Positions 48,368-59,242 of a stretch of 64,000 nucleotides of DNA are shown here, one piece after another. This DNA comes from Liriodendron chinense (Eukaryota > Streptophyta > Magnoliopsida > Magnoliales > Magnoliaceae). The stretch lies in contig PVNU02002748.1 of the NCBI GenBank assembly GCA_003013855.2, positions 96,042-160,041 on the forward strand, written 5' to 3'. A program made the position numbers and the translations under genes. How positions within the stretch are numbered: the first letter of the stretch is position 1; each line of letters begins with the position of its first letter. The notes under the pieces are model-generated. The model searched no databases. It worked only from the letters and a program-made list of their open reading frames with translations, and was not told the origin of the DNA.

Positions 48368-48761
48368 AATTTTTTTTTTTTTTTTGAAAGGTAAGAATTT
48401 TATTAATAAAAGAAAGGAAGAAACAAAGAGAAAACAAATCGAACAAAGGAAACAAAAAGGAAAAGAAACAAGAGAAACAAAGACTAAAAAAAAAGAGAAG
48501 AAACCTAACCCAGCACAAAAACTGTCCCAGAGACAGTGAAACCCCAAAGAAGACCTAAGAGGGGCTAAGGAGCCCAGTCCTGGAACATAACAAGGACTCA
48601 AGAGAACACTAAAGCCGTGGCTACAGAAAGATTCCTGAAACAGCGATTGTTTCTTTCCAACCAAATCGCCCACAGCACAGCTAGGAATAAAATCCACCAC
48701 TTTCTTTTACCCATTGCCCCCACTTGCTCAGCATGCCACCCACACATGAAAGCGTCCATGA
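48368..48761 (-). mobile_element. 5'-truncated LINE, minus strand, 19-bp TSD
   Basis: A 394-bp insertion begins with poly-T (48370-48384), the 3' poly-A tail of a minus-strand element. It is flanked by AACTTTGAGATTGGCTTGA (48349-48367) and AACTTTGAGACTAGCTTGA (48762-48780), 17 of 19 identical. On the minus strand its distal part reads HAFMCGWHAEQVGAMG, KRKWWILFLAVLWAIWLERN and NRCFRNLS. This is the zinc-finger-like C-terminal region of plant L1 ORF2 (compare the usual AIWWSIWKERNNRIF). Only the last part of ORF2 and the 3' end were copied, as is usual in 5' truncation. Confidence 0.92.
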
Positions 48762-49044
48762 AACTTTGAGACTAGCTTGATTAACACATTCAATCCCCTT
48801 TTTAGTTTATAATCAAGGTTAATTGTTTTGAGCAATGACGAAATTTAACTTCTGCAATGGCATGTATAATGTATTGGTTGAACAAGTGTCCAGCAGGGAG
48901 CTTATTGTATCATCCCTTTCTGGGATATAATTCTTTGGATTAATGTCATTTTCTTTTTTACCCATGTTTGTTTAGTGAAAAAATATTAAGTTTTACTTGG
49001 ACAGGGGGACCCGAAAAAAGATGATAAGCTGACTCCATATAAAT
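48762..49044. other. Short spacer between the LINE and the hAT-like element
   Basis: It begins with the second copy of the LINE target duplication and ends with ATATAAAT, the left flank of the next element. Nothing else recognised. Confidence 0.6.
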
Positions 49045-50654
49045 CAATGTTTTAATAGCGAGTAGAGTTCACCCCTCTATAATGTGCAATGTAAGCTACG
49101 TCGCATGTAGTGTGCGCTACACGGTATTTCTATTTTTTTGTTAAAATAATAGGAAATAATATGATAAATAGTAAAATTAAAATATAAAAATAACAAAACA
49201 TAAAAAGTGATGGGACTGACTGTGGGGTCCACCTTGTGTAACTAGGTGATGAGATGTTGCAAAAATTAGGTCCTCAGGTGGGTGACGCCATTAAAAAACA
49301 ATGAACAGTCATCCTCCACTGTTGCATGGTGGCCTGCATGGTGGTCGGATTAACCTAACTGGATAGGTTGGATACCAGGCCACAAAATAGAAAAGAATGG
49401 ATAGCCCCCATAGAGAGAGAAAAAAACCCGTCTATCCAATCATCGTGTTGGCCAGACCATAGAAAACAATGCACAAGCACTCAAAAAAACGACTGGACAG
49501 GTTGGATGCCATGCCATACATGTATCATAATAGGTCCCATACAGCAAAAGAGTTTTCAAACAAGCTTATTCTACAATGTAGCATACGAACCTGACTCCAC
49601 CCAAAAAAAGGGGCAAAAAAATAGCCTAAATCTACATCCAAAATGAAATAAAAACTCATTACCAGAGATTAAAGGGGAAGAACTTGCCTCTTTTGAGCTT
49701 TAAATTAATTTTAAAAAAAAATTGGGATCCACGGCCGTGTGGACATGAAAAGGGGGGAAATTGATCTTCTCCATTGTTTCGGCTCCAATGCTCTTGAAAA
49801 TTTAGCCAAGTGATGATCTTCTTGTAGGGCCCTGATTGATTGGCTAAATTTTGTCTTCGATGGTAGTGTGGACCGAGAGAATCAAAAGGAAGAAATTTGG
49901 GGTCGCAGTGAAGTGTGGTTGAAGGGCTTGAAGAATTATGGCGTTTCTTTCGGAAGCCTTATGTTTTAAAAGGGCTAGCCTCTTGTATTAGTTTTACACC
50001 ATTTAAAATGGCTGTAACTCTTCATCTGTACACTTGGCATATTTGTACATATGGTTACAATTGCATGGAAGGTGTGATTATAGGGATGTGCTCCATCCAC
50101 TGTAGGACCCACAGTTTAGATGGTCTAAATAGTTGTACTTCAGTTCCACCTGTGAGGAGGATCAATCACCACCATTTTATTAGTCATGCTAAACTAACAG
50201 TAAACTTTGTAGCCAAAACTTTAAGAATTGAAGGCTTTAAATCCAAGCTCCATTGTAGCATGCGCTACCAATGCAATATGCTACACGGTGCATAGCTTAC
50301 ACTATACCCCAAATAGTGTACGCTACAGTCAAGGTATTCCATAACGGTAATGGTGGTTGTAATGGCCACTACCAATACTGTCATGTTACGGTCCTTAATA
50401 GCCATTTGGTCTTTTTTAAACCAATTTAAGCCCTGTAACGGACTGTTTCGGGGCTGTTACAGGATGTTATGGGCCAATTTTTTTTTCACTGTATCGGCCA
50501 TGTAATGCATAATGGTTACCACTGTTATGTAACCATTTTGGAATACCTTGGTTACAGTCGAGTTATGCTATTTGAGTGGACTATGTAGTGTTATGGCTAC
50601 GCTATGCTACATAGCGCACGCTGCGCTCTATGCTACACTCCATTTAAAACACTG
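49045..50654. mobile_element. hAT-like non-autonomous element with TAGCGTACGCTA-type sub-repeats
   Basis: The ends CAATGTTTTAATAGCG and CCATTTAAAACACTG are inverted copies, flanked by ATATAAAT (49037-49044) and ATATACAT (50655-50662), 7 of 8 identical. Near both ends are many short words such as GTAGTGTGCGCTACACGG and ATGCTACATAGCGCACGC that can pair with each other. There is no transposase. The right part is split by a smaller MITE at 50330-50550. A related element lies at 53335-53883. Confidence 0.78.
50330..50550. mobile_element. hAT-like MITE nested in the TAGCG element
   Basis: A 221-bp element with ends CAAGGTATTCCATAACGG and CCATTTTGGAATACCTTG, flanked by GCTACAGT (50322-50329) and GTTACAGT (50551-50558), 7 of 8 identical. 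Its interior has repeated GTAACGG and CCGTTAC words. The same family occurs at 55726-56185 and, in part, in the duplicated region 51431-52135. Confidence 0.88.
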
Positions 50655-50662
50655 ATATACAT

Positions 50663-51199
50663 TTAGAATGATATTGAAGTTCATACATGCATGAGGTGCA
50701 GGAAGATGTGTATGCATAGTGAGGAATACATTGGACCTATTTAACTAGTACGTGCACACTTGTGAGACAACTTCTGTAAAGCTGGCACCAAATAGGTGGG
50801 ACCAGGCTTTGATGATTACGATGATGACTAGTTGCACCTCTTGTCTTGCTTGTTGTCCCTCATCCCTCATGCCTGCCTTCGTCACAGTCCATGGGTGCTT
50901 TTCGACCTTGAGCTTCCCATGTTCTACCATTCTCTGGGAGACAATGTTCATGCTGCAGCTTCTGTCAATGGTATCCTTGATGACCTTTCCTTTACAAAGG
51001 ACCCATATGTGCAAGACATTTATGCACAACCAATCCAAAGGTGGCGGGAGCTAGGGAAGGAAAAAAATGGCAATAAAATGGCTTGGCTAGAAGAAGCCGA
51101 TGGAGAAGGGTGGGTTAAGGTGGAAATGAAGGCTAGCGGAAATGAGACAGAGGCCAGCCTTGGTTGGTTGTGAAGGTGTCCGGTGAAGAAGTGGAAATA
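50663..51199. other. Intergenic DNA, possibly start of a LINE ORF1 relic
   Basis: Open frames exist on both strands (50752-51173) but I recognise no family. The zone leads into an ORF1-like fragment at 51200, so the plus-strand frame ending at 51173 could be a decayed upstream part of it. This is not shown. Confidence 0.4.
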
Positions 51200-51530
51200 G
51201 AGGAGGTTAAGTAATGGCTTCAATTCAGATAGGGGATTTATGGAAATTCTTGATGAGGTTGTTTTCATTTGAAATGTGGATAAACTTGGCATCCAAAGAG
51301 AAGGTTGAAAGCTTGTGCGAGGGAAGTGATTGCTTCTTTGATGGCCTAGTCAGGATATTGGTTTTTTGGGTTGAAGTGAAACAAGAGGGAGAGTATCAAG
51401 TTGGGTAAGGCTCCTTGGGATCCCTTTAGATGTTTGGATAGAGGAGTCTTTAGGTCTCTGGGCTCTTACCTTGGAGGTGCTGAGGAAAACAGATGAGAAG
51501 ATGTTTTGAAGAGAGGAGTTGCAGTCATGG
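51200..51530 (+). pseudogene. LINE ORF1-like fragment (DUF4283 type)
   Basis: Plus-strand frames give FEMWINLASKEKVESLCEG and SDCFFDGLVRILVFWVEV, then, after a frame change, APWDPFRCLDRGVFRSLGSY and LGG. This order (a residue-sparse strand, a glycine near a DGL turn, a W, then a CLDRGVFRSLGSYLG helix) is that of the DUF4283 domain in plant LINE ORF1 proteins. The last part is duplicated at 51784. It is decayed, with stops before and after. I judge it from remembered family patterns, so assignment is moderate. Confidence 0.6.
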
Positions 51531-52135
51531 TATTAAAAAATGGTTCCATTATGACTGTGACGGCCGTTATGTAACGGTAGGTGGTGCTTGTTATGTGATA
51601 TGGGGCCGTAACACCCAATTTGAAAAAAAAAGATGGCACATAATGGGCTCGTAATGGCTGTTATGGGCCGATACGGGGCTGTGTAACAAATTAATATGGG
51701 TAAAACATTTTTTCCTTCAAGAAAAAAAAATCAACCGTTATAGGGCCGTAACGGCTTGTATTGTAATGACCACCTTTTTTGAATGCTTGGACAGAGGAGT
51801 CTTTAGGTCTCTGGGTTCCTACCTTGGAGATATTGAGGAAATCAATCAGAAGACGCTTCAAAGGAACAAGTTGCAGTCATGGTATTAAAAAATGGTTACA
51901 TTACAAGCATAATGGCCATTACGTGATGGTAACAATGGTGCCTGTTATGCGATTTGGGGCTGTAATGCCTGACTTGGAAAAAAAGGGCACGCAACTAGCT
52001 TGTAATGGTTGTTATGGGCTGGTACAGAGCCATAACAAACTGATACGGGCCCAATAGTTTTTTGTCCTTTAAAAAGAATTTCAACTGTTATAGGGGCTGT
52101 AACGGCCATAAGGCTTGACCTTTGTTGTAGTATGC
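51431..52135 (+). repeat. Tandem duplication, period 353 bp, of ORF1 fragment plus MITE
   Basis: The block starting TGTTTGGATAGAGGAG at 51431 recurs as TGCTTGGACAGAGGAG at 51784. Each unit carries the end of the LINE ORF1-like fragment (the second reads CLDRGVFRSLGSYLGDIEE) followed by a copy of the GTAACGG-type MITE that begins at CATGGTATTAAAAAATGG. The MITE thus inserted first and the pair was then duplicated. Confidence 0.85.
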
Positions 52136-53334
52136 AAAACCGAAAATTGGAAAAAGGAGGGAGGTTTATTTGCCGTGAATGTGTCGATTTTTGGGTGGGG
52201 GAACTATCCACCACGTGAAGGTTGAGTGACATGAGATGACGCTGAAGGAGTTCTCTCTCTGTTTTCGAACTTGCCTATTAATGCTGATATAGAGGAAACA
52301 TAGAAAAGCAAGCTAAAAAAGGAAATCCAAAAACTATCCAAATATCTCTGTGCACAGAACCAGTTAGGCCTAACGCTTGCACAATCCCCTTTATTTATAT
52401 TGTTTGTATAGAACCCTAGGAAATTCAGTTGGTTAGACTTGTGGGCCCCAAGTCTAATCAACTACTTTTTCGTCATTTGCTTGGATTGGACCCTTGATTT
52501 GTTACATATCATCCATCTGGACTATCGATTTTGTCAGATTGGTCAGGACCCCTTGTGTGGTTTGATCATAAACAGGACTCTCGGATGGGTCTGATCTTCT
52601 GTTGACCAGCAACTGAGTTTACTTTTGGATCCCTTTTGAGGATTGGATGGTTCTGATTAAAGCACATCAAATTTCAGAAACAAGTTCCCTTCGAATGGAG
52701 AAAATCATACTGTTGTGATTTATAGGCACTGAGTATTAGTGAGGAATCATGTGCTTTACGGGTTGCAGCTATAGCCTATGTGGAAGATGTTGCAATAACT
52801 ATGCCTAGAGTTCCCAAGGATTTCTTCTATAAGGGAACTTAAAGTTCTCCATTCCATTTGCACAAGCTTATCAATGTCTCACTCTGTCAATGTGGTCAAT
52901 TCTTGATGTGTGTGAAATCTGAAGGAAACTTTAAAGTTCTCCATTGCATTTCTAAACCATATGAAGCAGTGCAATTATAACCAAAATGGGATCATATCAT
53001 TCAAATATCATACAATGCAAGTAATAAAACATCAGAAATACATCCACAAAGTAAAGAGAATAAAGAAATATACCCTTGCCTCAGGCTTTACGAGGCAGCT
53101 TGAAGTAGCATTCAACTCTGTCCCCACTACATACATACGTGATACATCCGTGCATGCATCCATCCATCCATCCATACATACATGATACATCCGTAAATAT
53201 ATACATTCATCCACACATACATGCATACATTATTAGGAAACAACATAATTATCTTTTAAAAAATGAACAAAATTTTTAATTTATTTTTCTTAATTTTTAA
53301 ACCATTCAATCATATCCCTTGTATTTGTGGTAAC
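52136..53334. other. Intergenic DNA, nothing recognised
   Basis: No gene with recognisable similarity. A CATA/CATC-rich simple repeat lies at 53125-53230. The rest is unremarkable. Confidence 0.6.
53125..53230. repeat. Imperfect CATA/CATC microsatellite
   Basis: Runs of CATC and CATA (CCATCCATCCATCCATACAT and similar), with GATACATCCGT phrases repeated twice. Open frames across it are repeat artefacts. Confidence 0.9.
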
Positions 53335-53883
53335 CATTGTTTTAAATAGTGGTAGCGTGTTGCATAGCGCTCAATCCTCTAGTAGTGTGTAGCATATGCT
53401 TTATGACACTTTCATTTTCTAATTTAAAAATAGGAAAATATGATTAATAGTAAGAAAAAAAGGAAAAAAAATATAAAAATGTCTAAAAGATGATTCATTT
53501 TTTCAAGTATGAGCATGTTCAAACAAGTTATTATTTATCATTCATCAAAAGCCAATTCACATATATAAAACAAATCAAATAATTATCACATCAACAACTT
53601 TTTAAGCAAACCACTTAATAATGTCTAATTGAAAACACAAGTATGAAAAGAAATAAAAATCCCACAGGTTAAAAGTATTAAATAAAATACAAGTGTTACA
53701 TTCATCAACATTAGATACAAATAAGACGTAAAAATAATAATAATAATAAATACATTGTAGCGTACGCTACATAGCGTTAGTGTATGTAGCGTAGTGTACG
53801 TACACTACAGGGGATTTACGCTATTTAGTATGCTATGTAGTGCTACGGCTATGGTTATGCTACGAGCACTATTTGAAACACTG
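53335..53883. mobile_element. hAT-like MITE, second TAGCG-family element
   Basis: A 549-bp element with ends CATTGTTTTAAATAGTG and CACTATTTGAAACACTG. The flanks GTGGTAAC and GTGATATC agree at 6 of 8 positions. The interior near the right end is full of ATGCTACG, GTAGCGTA and TACGCTAC words, as in the element at 49045. Confidence 0.75.
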
Positions 53884-54566
53884 GTGATATCATCAACACA
53901 TGTAAATATTTGTACTAGCGGGTCAGTGATATATCGGCAATATCGATAATCTTGGCTATATTTTGGTGAAACAGGCAATATTATTTATGATAGAAGTAAT
54001 TTTTTTAAACCCTAGAATCTATATCGGCCACCTGATAAATATTAATAATATTGGCATTATTTGGAACACTGGTATAGATTAGTAATGATGAATCCCATGG
54101 TGTGGTGGTGTGTTGATGGTGACCATGTGGATCGCCAAGAAGATTGCGGATCAATCAACATCTTGTTCTTACTGGATCATTGGAGCGGTTGAGTGGAGAT
54201 GGTAGAGGTATTGCGTTGGTAGTCCTTATGTGCATGTTTGTACATGTATGCCCCTATGGTTCGGAGATCCAAACCGTTTATTTGAAGGAAACCAATGGAT
54301 GGATGTGAGTCCAATCTAAAGTTTTTTGGACATTTTGCGTCCGTGGTTGGGTCCATCACATCAACATCTTGGATCACTAAAACGTGGTCTCCACTTTTAC
54401 AAATAGATGCATCAAGTAATTGTCCTTGTTCTGAAGCATCAAGACCTTGTAATTACTCCAATTTTTTATAGTTCTTTTCATGCACAGTCCATGTTATCCC
54501 CTATTCCTCCCACTGTAATTATCTTGATGGGGGTGATTTTGGCCTAGTGTTGGTGAGTAGACCAGT

Positions 54567-54750
54567 CATGGATGTGAATATCGGTCTCGTATCAATCAAT
54601 ACGACCGCATCGTATTCGTATTGGCACCAGCCGATACGCAATATGGGGTCGTATTGGTTTGATACGAAAAAACTGACCATATCGGCCCATGTTGGCCGAT
54701 AAGTCCATAAAAGCCTAATTTTGATTTTTTTATTTTCAAAATTTCACACG

Positions 54751-54794
<44 letters not shown>

Positions 54795-55315
54795 ATTTAA
54801 ACCATGGAAGAAGCTTAAAAACTTATTTTAGGCTAAATCTAGACCTAGTTTGGGATCAAAGCAAATGATTTGAATGGAATTCTTCGACAAATCAAAGCAA
54901 AGTGGACCGTTATGGAAAAAATTGAAAATAAGGGTAAACCTTCACTTTCTTTTTTATATTTTCATCTTCTTTTTGTTGTATTTCAATGTAATGGGCCATT
55001 GTTCACCAAATCATGCTTGATTTGTGTTTAATTAGGGTTGATTTAGTTGACCTTCAACAAGTCAAATCGACAGACAACATTCTCATCAAAGAATGGTCTG
55101 ATACACAATTGAATACATGGTCGAAATACAAAAAAAAAAGAAAAAGAGAGAGATTCTTGGATATCTCATTTTTTCCTATTTTTCCATATTATTTTGCTTA
55201 ATTTTTTTTTGACCGATACAACCCTGATGCGACGCCGATACCGATACGCGACATTGTATCATATCATTTTTCCGTCGGCCCGGTATGCCGACTGATACCA
55301 ACATTCAGAACCATA
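54567..55315. mobile_element. hAT-like MITE of the ATATCGG/CGATACG family
   Basis: A 749-bp element with ends CATGGATGTGAATATCGG and CCAACATTCAGAACCATA, flanked by AGACCAGT (54559-54566) and AGACCAAT (55316-55323), 7 of 8 identical. CGATACG and CGTATTG words lie near both ends and can pair. A CT microsatellite (54754-54792) lies inside it. A further ATATCGG-rich patch at 53930-54070 may be a related fragment. Confidence 0.75.
54754..54792. repeat. (CT)n microsatellite
   Basis: About 19 CT units inside the ATATCGG-family MITE. Confidence 0.97.
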
Positions 55316-55725
55316 AGACCAATTGTCCTTTCGTAGATAATAATGGAAAGAGGTAGTGTCACACAACAAAGTCTTAACCTCATTGACTTGGCCATTTTTG
55401 TCTCAACATATATATAGCAGGCAACTCATACACAATAGGAGTGTGTAGAAAGTTATAGAGCAATTTGGACCTTTTTAGTGTTATATGGAGGCCTTTGGAG
55501 GAGTCTAGAGTCCTCTATGGAGTTTTGGTAATTAGATTTATGTAGAGTAACCTAGAAGGTCTATAGGGGTCTTGAACCATTGGATGAATGTCTGGTGGCA
55601 TGGTCCATGCCATTAATGTATCATATTTAGAAGTCTTTATGTGGAATGGTATTTTCTCAGCTATACATTGAGAAGAATGGATCTTGGCAGTGTGTGGATA
55701 AATTGATAGTGGAATGCAACTCTTT

Positions 55726-56185
55726 CAAGGTATTCCATAATGGTAACGGTGGCTGTAATGGCTACCACTGACCTTTACGATGCAGGCTGTAACGGTCTCA
55801 TTTTTTATTGAAAAAACCCCTCGGAAAACCGGTATCTACTTTGTAACGGACTGTTATGACCCTTACAGGGGCCATAACGGGCCGTTAGGGGGGTTGTAAC
55901 GGCGGTTACAAGTCATTTTTTTCCATAACGGCAGTTACTGCCTCGTAAAGTGTACCCGCCTGGGGTAGCGTCGTGGGTTTGCTCCCCATAGACATGGGTT
56001 CAATTCCCCTCCCCGTGCTTTACTTGATGCACGTGGTTTGCAGGTGATTACGTGCATCCGCAGGATTAGTCTCGCCCCAAAAGGGGGTGGAGACACCCTG
56101 TCATCATAAAAAAAAAAAAAAAAAAATCCCGTAAATATAACGGTTGCCACCATTACCTTTACGTAACGACCGTTACAACACCATG
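55726..56185. mobile_element. hAT-like MITE carrying a SINE
   Basis: The left end CAAGGTATTCCATAATGG matches the MITE at 50330; the right end is decayed (CGTTACAACACCATG). The flanks AACTCTTT (55718-55725) and ATCTCTTT (56186-56193) agree at 7 of 8 positions. Interior GTAACGG and CCGTTAC words are as in the sister copies. A SINE at 55950-56126 makes up 177 of its 460 bp. The MITE itself landed next to, or in, the LINE ORF2 relic that follows. Confidence 0.82.
55950..56126 (+). mobile_element. tRNA-derived SINE with target duplication
   Basis: A 177-bp element with a tRNA-like head, holding an A-box-like TAGCGTCGTGG (55966-55976) and a B box GGTTCAATTCC (55997-56007). A non-tRNA body follows (TGCATCCGCAGGATTAGTC, then CCCCAAAAGGGGGTGGAG) and a tail of about 19 A. 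It is flanked by CCTCGTAAA (55941-55949) and TCCCGTAAA (56127-56135), 7 of 9 identical. B box plus poly-A plus duplication is good evidence. Open frames on the minus strand are artefacts. Confidence 0.9.
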
Positions 56186-56194
56186 ATCTCTTTG

Positions 56195-57784
56195 GCGCAG
56201 TTCCCAAATCCTTTTAATGGGATTCATTTAGGATTTTTTGAAAGCTCAAAGGGGATCCCCTCTCTCGTTTTTTGTACTTTGTGGTGGTGGAAAATTTGGC
56301 AAAGCTTTTACAGAATGTGGTTTCCAGAGGGCTCCCGAAATGCTTCTAGGTTGGCTTGTCTCAGATTAACATCTTGTATCATAACATAATTTTCTTTTGT
56401 GAAGCTTACTGCTCTAAAGTTTTCAACATAAAAGGAATATATTGTTGCTTTGAAGCAGTTTTAGGGCTTCAATTAAACTTAGTAAAAAGTGTGATCGATG
56501 GAAATGCTAGAAATGTGGGTGAGGTCGAGTGAATGTCGAGGGCCATTGGTTGCAAGCAATCTTCTCTTGCGGTGATGTATTTTAGGCCTTCCTTTTTAGG
56601 GCCAATCCCAAGGCCTCCTCTTTGTGGGAGCAATCATCGGAAGATTGGAAAAGCTCTCATTAAGAATGTTCAACTTTCCTTAGGGGCTGTGTTGGCAAAC
56701 TCCCTCCTATTACATCTCTTTGTTCAAAGTTTTGGATAGAATAACAAACAAATTTAGAAGATTCAGAGGGGCTTCTTATGGAAGAGCAAGATAGAGTTTG
56801 CAATACCATCTCTAATGAATTTGGAGGATGTACAAAAATTTGAGGAAGGATTGGTATTGGCATAATTAACAAGAGAAACTAGGCATCATTATCAAAGTGG
56901 TGGTGGCGTTTCGACAAGGAGAAACTCTGTTGCAGAAAATCATTGTAAGCATGGGGAAGAATTAAGGTGGGCTCTAGGCAAACATTATATGAAGTAGAGG
57001 TTCTTTGGTTTGGAAGGTGATATTGTTATTTGGCAAAACTAATGAAGGTGTGGGTAAGGTATGTATGGATGGAATTAGTTATAAAGAGGGCGTTAACGAT
57101 GTTGTTTGATTTTGGGAGGATTTGTTTTTGGAAACCTCCCTTGCCGCTAAGTTTCCCAAGGATTTTTTTTATTTCTATTAGTGACATGGTCACCAAGGAT
57201 TGTTATGAAATTATAGGTAAGAATTCGTTTTGGAATATACCTTTAAGAAAGAATCTTCTTGATGAGGAGATTCAGATGCTATCGGATTTGTTAGGCACTC
57301 TTAAGGACATTTTATCTCCCTTGGAATGAAGTGGATGAAATAATTCGGGCTCCATGCACCCTTGGCATTGTCTCAACTAAAGATTTTTTTTTTTTTTTTG
57401 AAGGCCTTGGCCTTCAACCTCCCTCATAAGCTCCCATGTTCAGAAGTGTGGGGCTCCCTATGGAGGTGTTTGTTGGATAACGGTTGCCAACAAAATCCTT
57501 ACAAATAAATAATTTGTAAGAGGGAGTTGGGTTCTCTTGAATATATGTTATATGTACTAGAATGATAAAGAATCGATGGACCCTTCATTCTTGCATAAGC
57601 CGTTTTGTGGATGTAGTCTTACGTCTAGTTGTAGGTATATCCTACTTTTGTGGGTGATCTTATGATGCATGGTTCCCCTCTCTATTATGTGGGGCATTTG
57701 GCGTGAGCATTTCAAAAGAATTTCTTATGGTGTTTCCTACACTTTGGAGCATGTTAAGGAAATATTTAATGGGTTGTTGGGAAG
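56195..57784 (+). pseudogene. LINE (L1-type) ORF2 relic: reverse transcriptase to zinc-finger region
   Basis: Frames change repeatedly, but the domain order of plant L1 ORF2 can be followed. GDPLS-type start of palm motifs at about 56255 (then FLYFVVVENLAKLLQNVVSR); the zone where the catalytic YADD box should lie reads ILYHNIIFFCEAYC, so the active-site aspartates are gone. Then LQLNLVKSVIDGNARNVG, SLAVMYFRPSFLGPIPRPPL (compare the usual LP.TYLGLPLG), IQRGFLWKSK, a stretch with FWEDLFLETSLAAKFPRIFF, and FWNIPLRKNLLDEEIQMLSD. The zinc-finger-like end follows (RLPTKS, SMDPSFLHKPFCG) and IMWGIWREHFKRISYGVSY. The N-terminal endonuclease is not seen. The relic is dead. A fold-back element cuts it at about 57775; RNase H follows at 59243. 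Confidence 0.85.
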
Positions 57785-59242
57785 TAACAAAAGTTCAGTT
57801 CCTGACTAGTTAGTCCGGAACAAGCCTTTTGTACATGGTTTATCTACTACTTTTTTCTGTATGGAAAACTAAAAAAAAAAAGAAAAAAAAAAGGACTAGT
57901 TGTATAAGTTTTTTTTATCATCGTTGGATATTTATTGTTCATAAAAAAACTTGAGACCTACTTGTCCCTGTTATGGTACACGTTGGACCATTCTCTTATG
58001 ATACACATGTGCCACATGTCAAAAGTTCTACCTTCCATCTTCAATTGCCACAAACGTGCTATGTTCAAGCTTTGAGTGCCCTTCATGTGTGTATTCACCA
58101 CATGTACCAAGTTGTACATGCAACGCATATGCTATGTGTGCTGCCACACATCGTCAAGCCCAAATGTGCTATGTGCGTCATTGTACGTCTGCAAGTACAC
58201 CACATGTGCCTCATATGCTATTGTACACTTTCATGTGTCATATATATGCTACGTGTGCCAAGTTTTCAATGTGTACATGCGCTGCATATGCCAAAAAATC
58301 TTCCTTATTCCGGATGCTTGAAAACCAACATGAGATTTAGTTAGAGCCTGTTTGGTAGCAGTAAAAGCTTAGTCTTGGACAACCTATCTAGGTCATCCTT
58401 GTCTCGGTTTTATCTATATAGGTCATGCTTTCAGGTACTTAGTTGCATGATCCTTCTAGCCAAGCATCTCCCCGGCTTCAAATTGCACTTTAAAGTTGAA
58501 CTTGAGGTCCTAAATATTTAGTCTTGATAACATTTTGAAACAAACACTTCCTCTCATACCCAAATCTATTATCATTTTGCTTCATGCTTTGTACAACTAG
58601 TCTTGGACTAATTATTAATGTGTTGTTTGTCAAGCACCTGGAATAGGGATTAGTTGTCACATATAGCACATGCGCACATTGAAAACTGGGCGGATCTGGC
58701 GCTTGAAAATGTATGATGGCGTATGTGGCACAAGCAGGGTGCTTGACGATGGACAATGGCCCATGGGGCACATGTAGGATGCTTGGTGATATATAGTGGC
58801 ATACTTGGCACATACGTTGCATATACAACTTGGCACATGTGACAAATGTGGCACATGAAGGCGATGTAAAGGTTGAATGTGGCTCATTTGTAGTGCTTGA
58901 AGATGGATGTTGGCACATTGGTACATGCGTATTGCAAGATAATAATTCGGTGTATACCATAACGGGAATAAACAGGTCTCAAGATTTTTTAGGAACAACA
59001 AATGTTCTACAACATCGCAAACTTAGACAACTTGTTACTATTTTTTTTTCTTGTGTAAAAAGTAGTAGACAAACCATGGATATGAAGCTTATCCTAGATT
59101 AACTAGTCAGAGACTAAACCTTTGTTGCTACCAAATAACCCCTTAGTATATGATAGCATGACCTAGACAAACAAGTCTAGGACGAGCTTGAACTAGACAG
59201 ACTGTCCATGACTAAACTCTTGTTGCTACCATATGGGCCCTA
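57775..59242. mobile_element. Large fold-back insertion inside the LINE relic
   Basis: The left arm (57775-58330) and right arm (58621-59134) are long inverted copies with a 290-bp spacer. Matching words run from the ends (GTAACAAAAGTTCAG against GTAGCAACAAAGGTTTAG reversed) through CTGACTAGTTA, ATGGTTTRTCTACTAC, CTTGAGACCT and GTTATGGTAYAC to ATTCCGGATGCTTGA against ATTCCAGGTGCTTGA. In addition 59135-59242 is an inverted copy of 58347 to about 58450 (GTTTGGTAGCA, TTTAGTC, GGAC). This second, overlapping TIR pair suggests two related insertions. There is no transposase and no clear TSD. Both frames of arm DNA are open for up to about 120 codons by chance. Confidence 0.8.

Noticed and set aside
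56311..56347. Possible last MAP70 exon (AG acceptor, then NVVSRGLPKCF and a stop)
   Set aside because: The phase does not fit the exon 10 donor, and the sequence is explained as part of the LINE reverse transcriptase relic (LLQNVVSRGLPKCF).
58056..58960. Several open frames of 80-156 codons on both strands
   Set aside because: They lie in the arms of the fold-back element. Mirror-image frames on opposite strands show they come from the inverted repeat.
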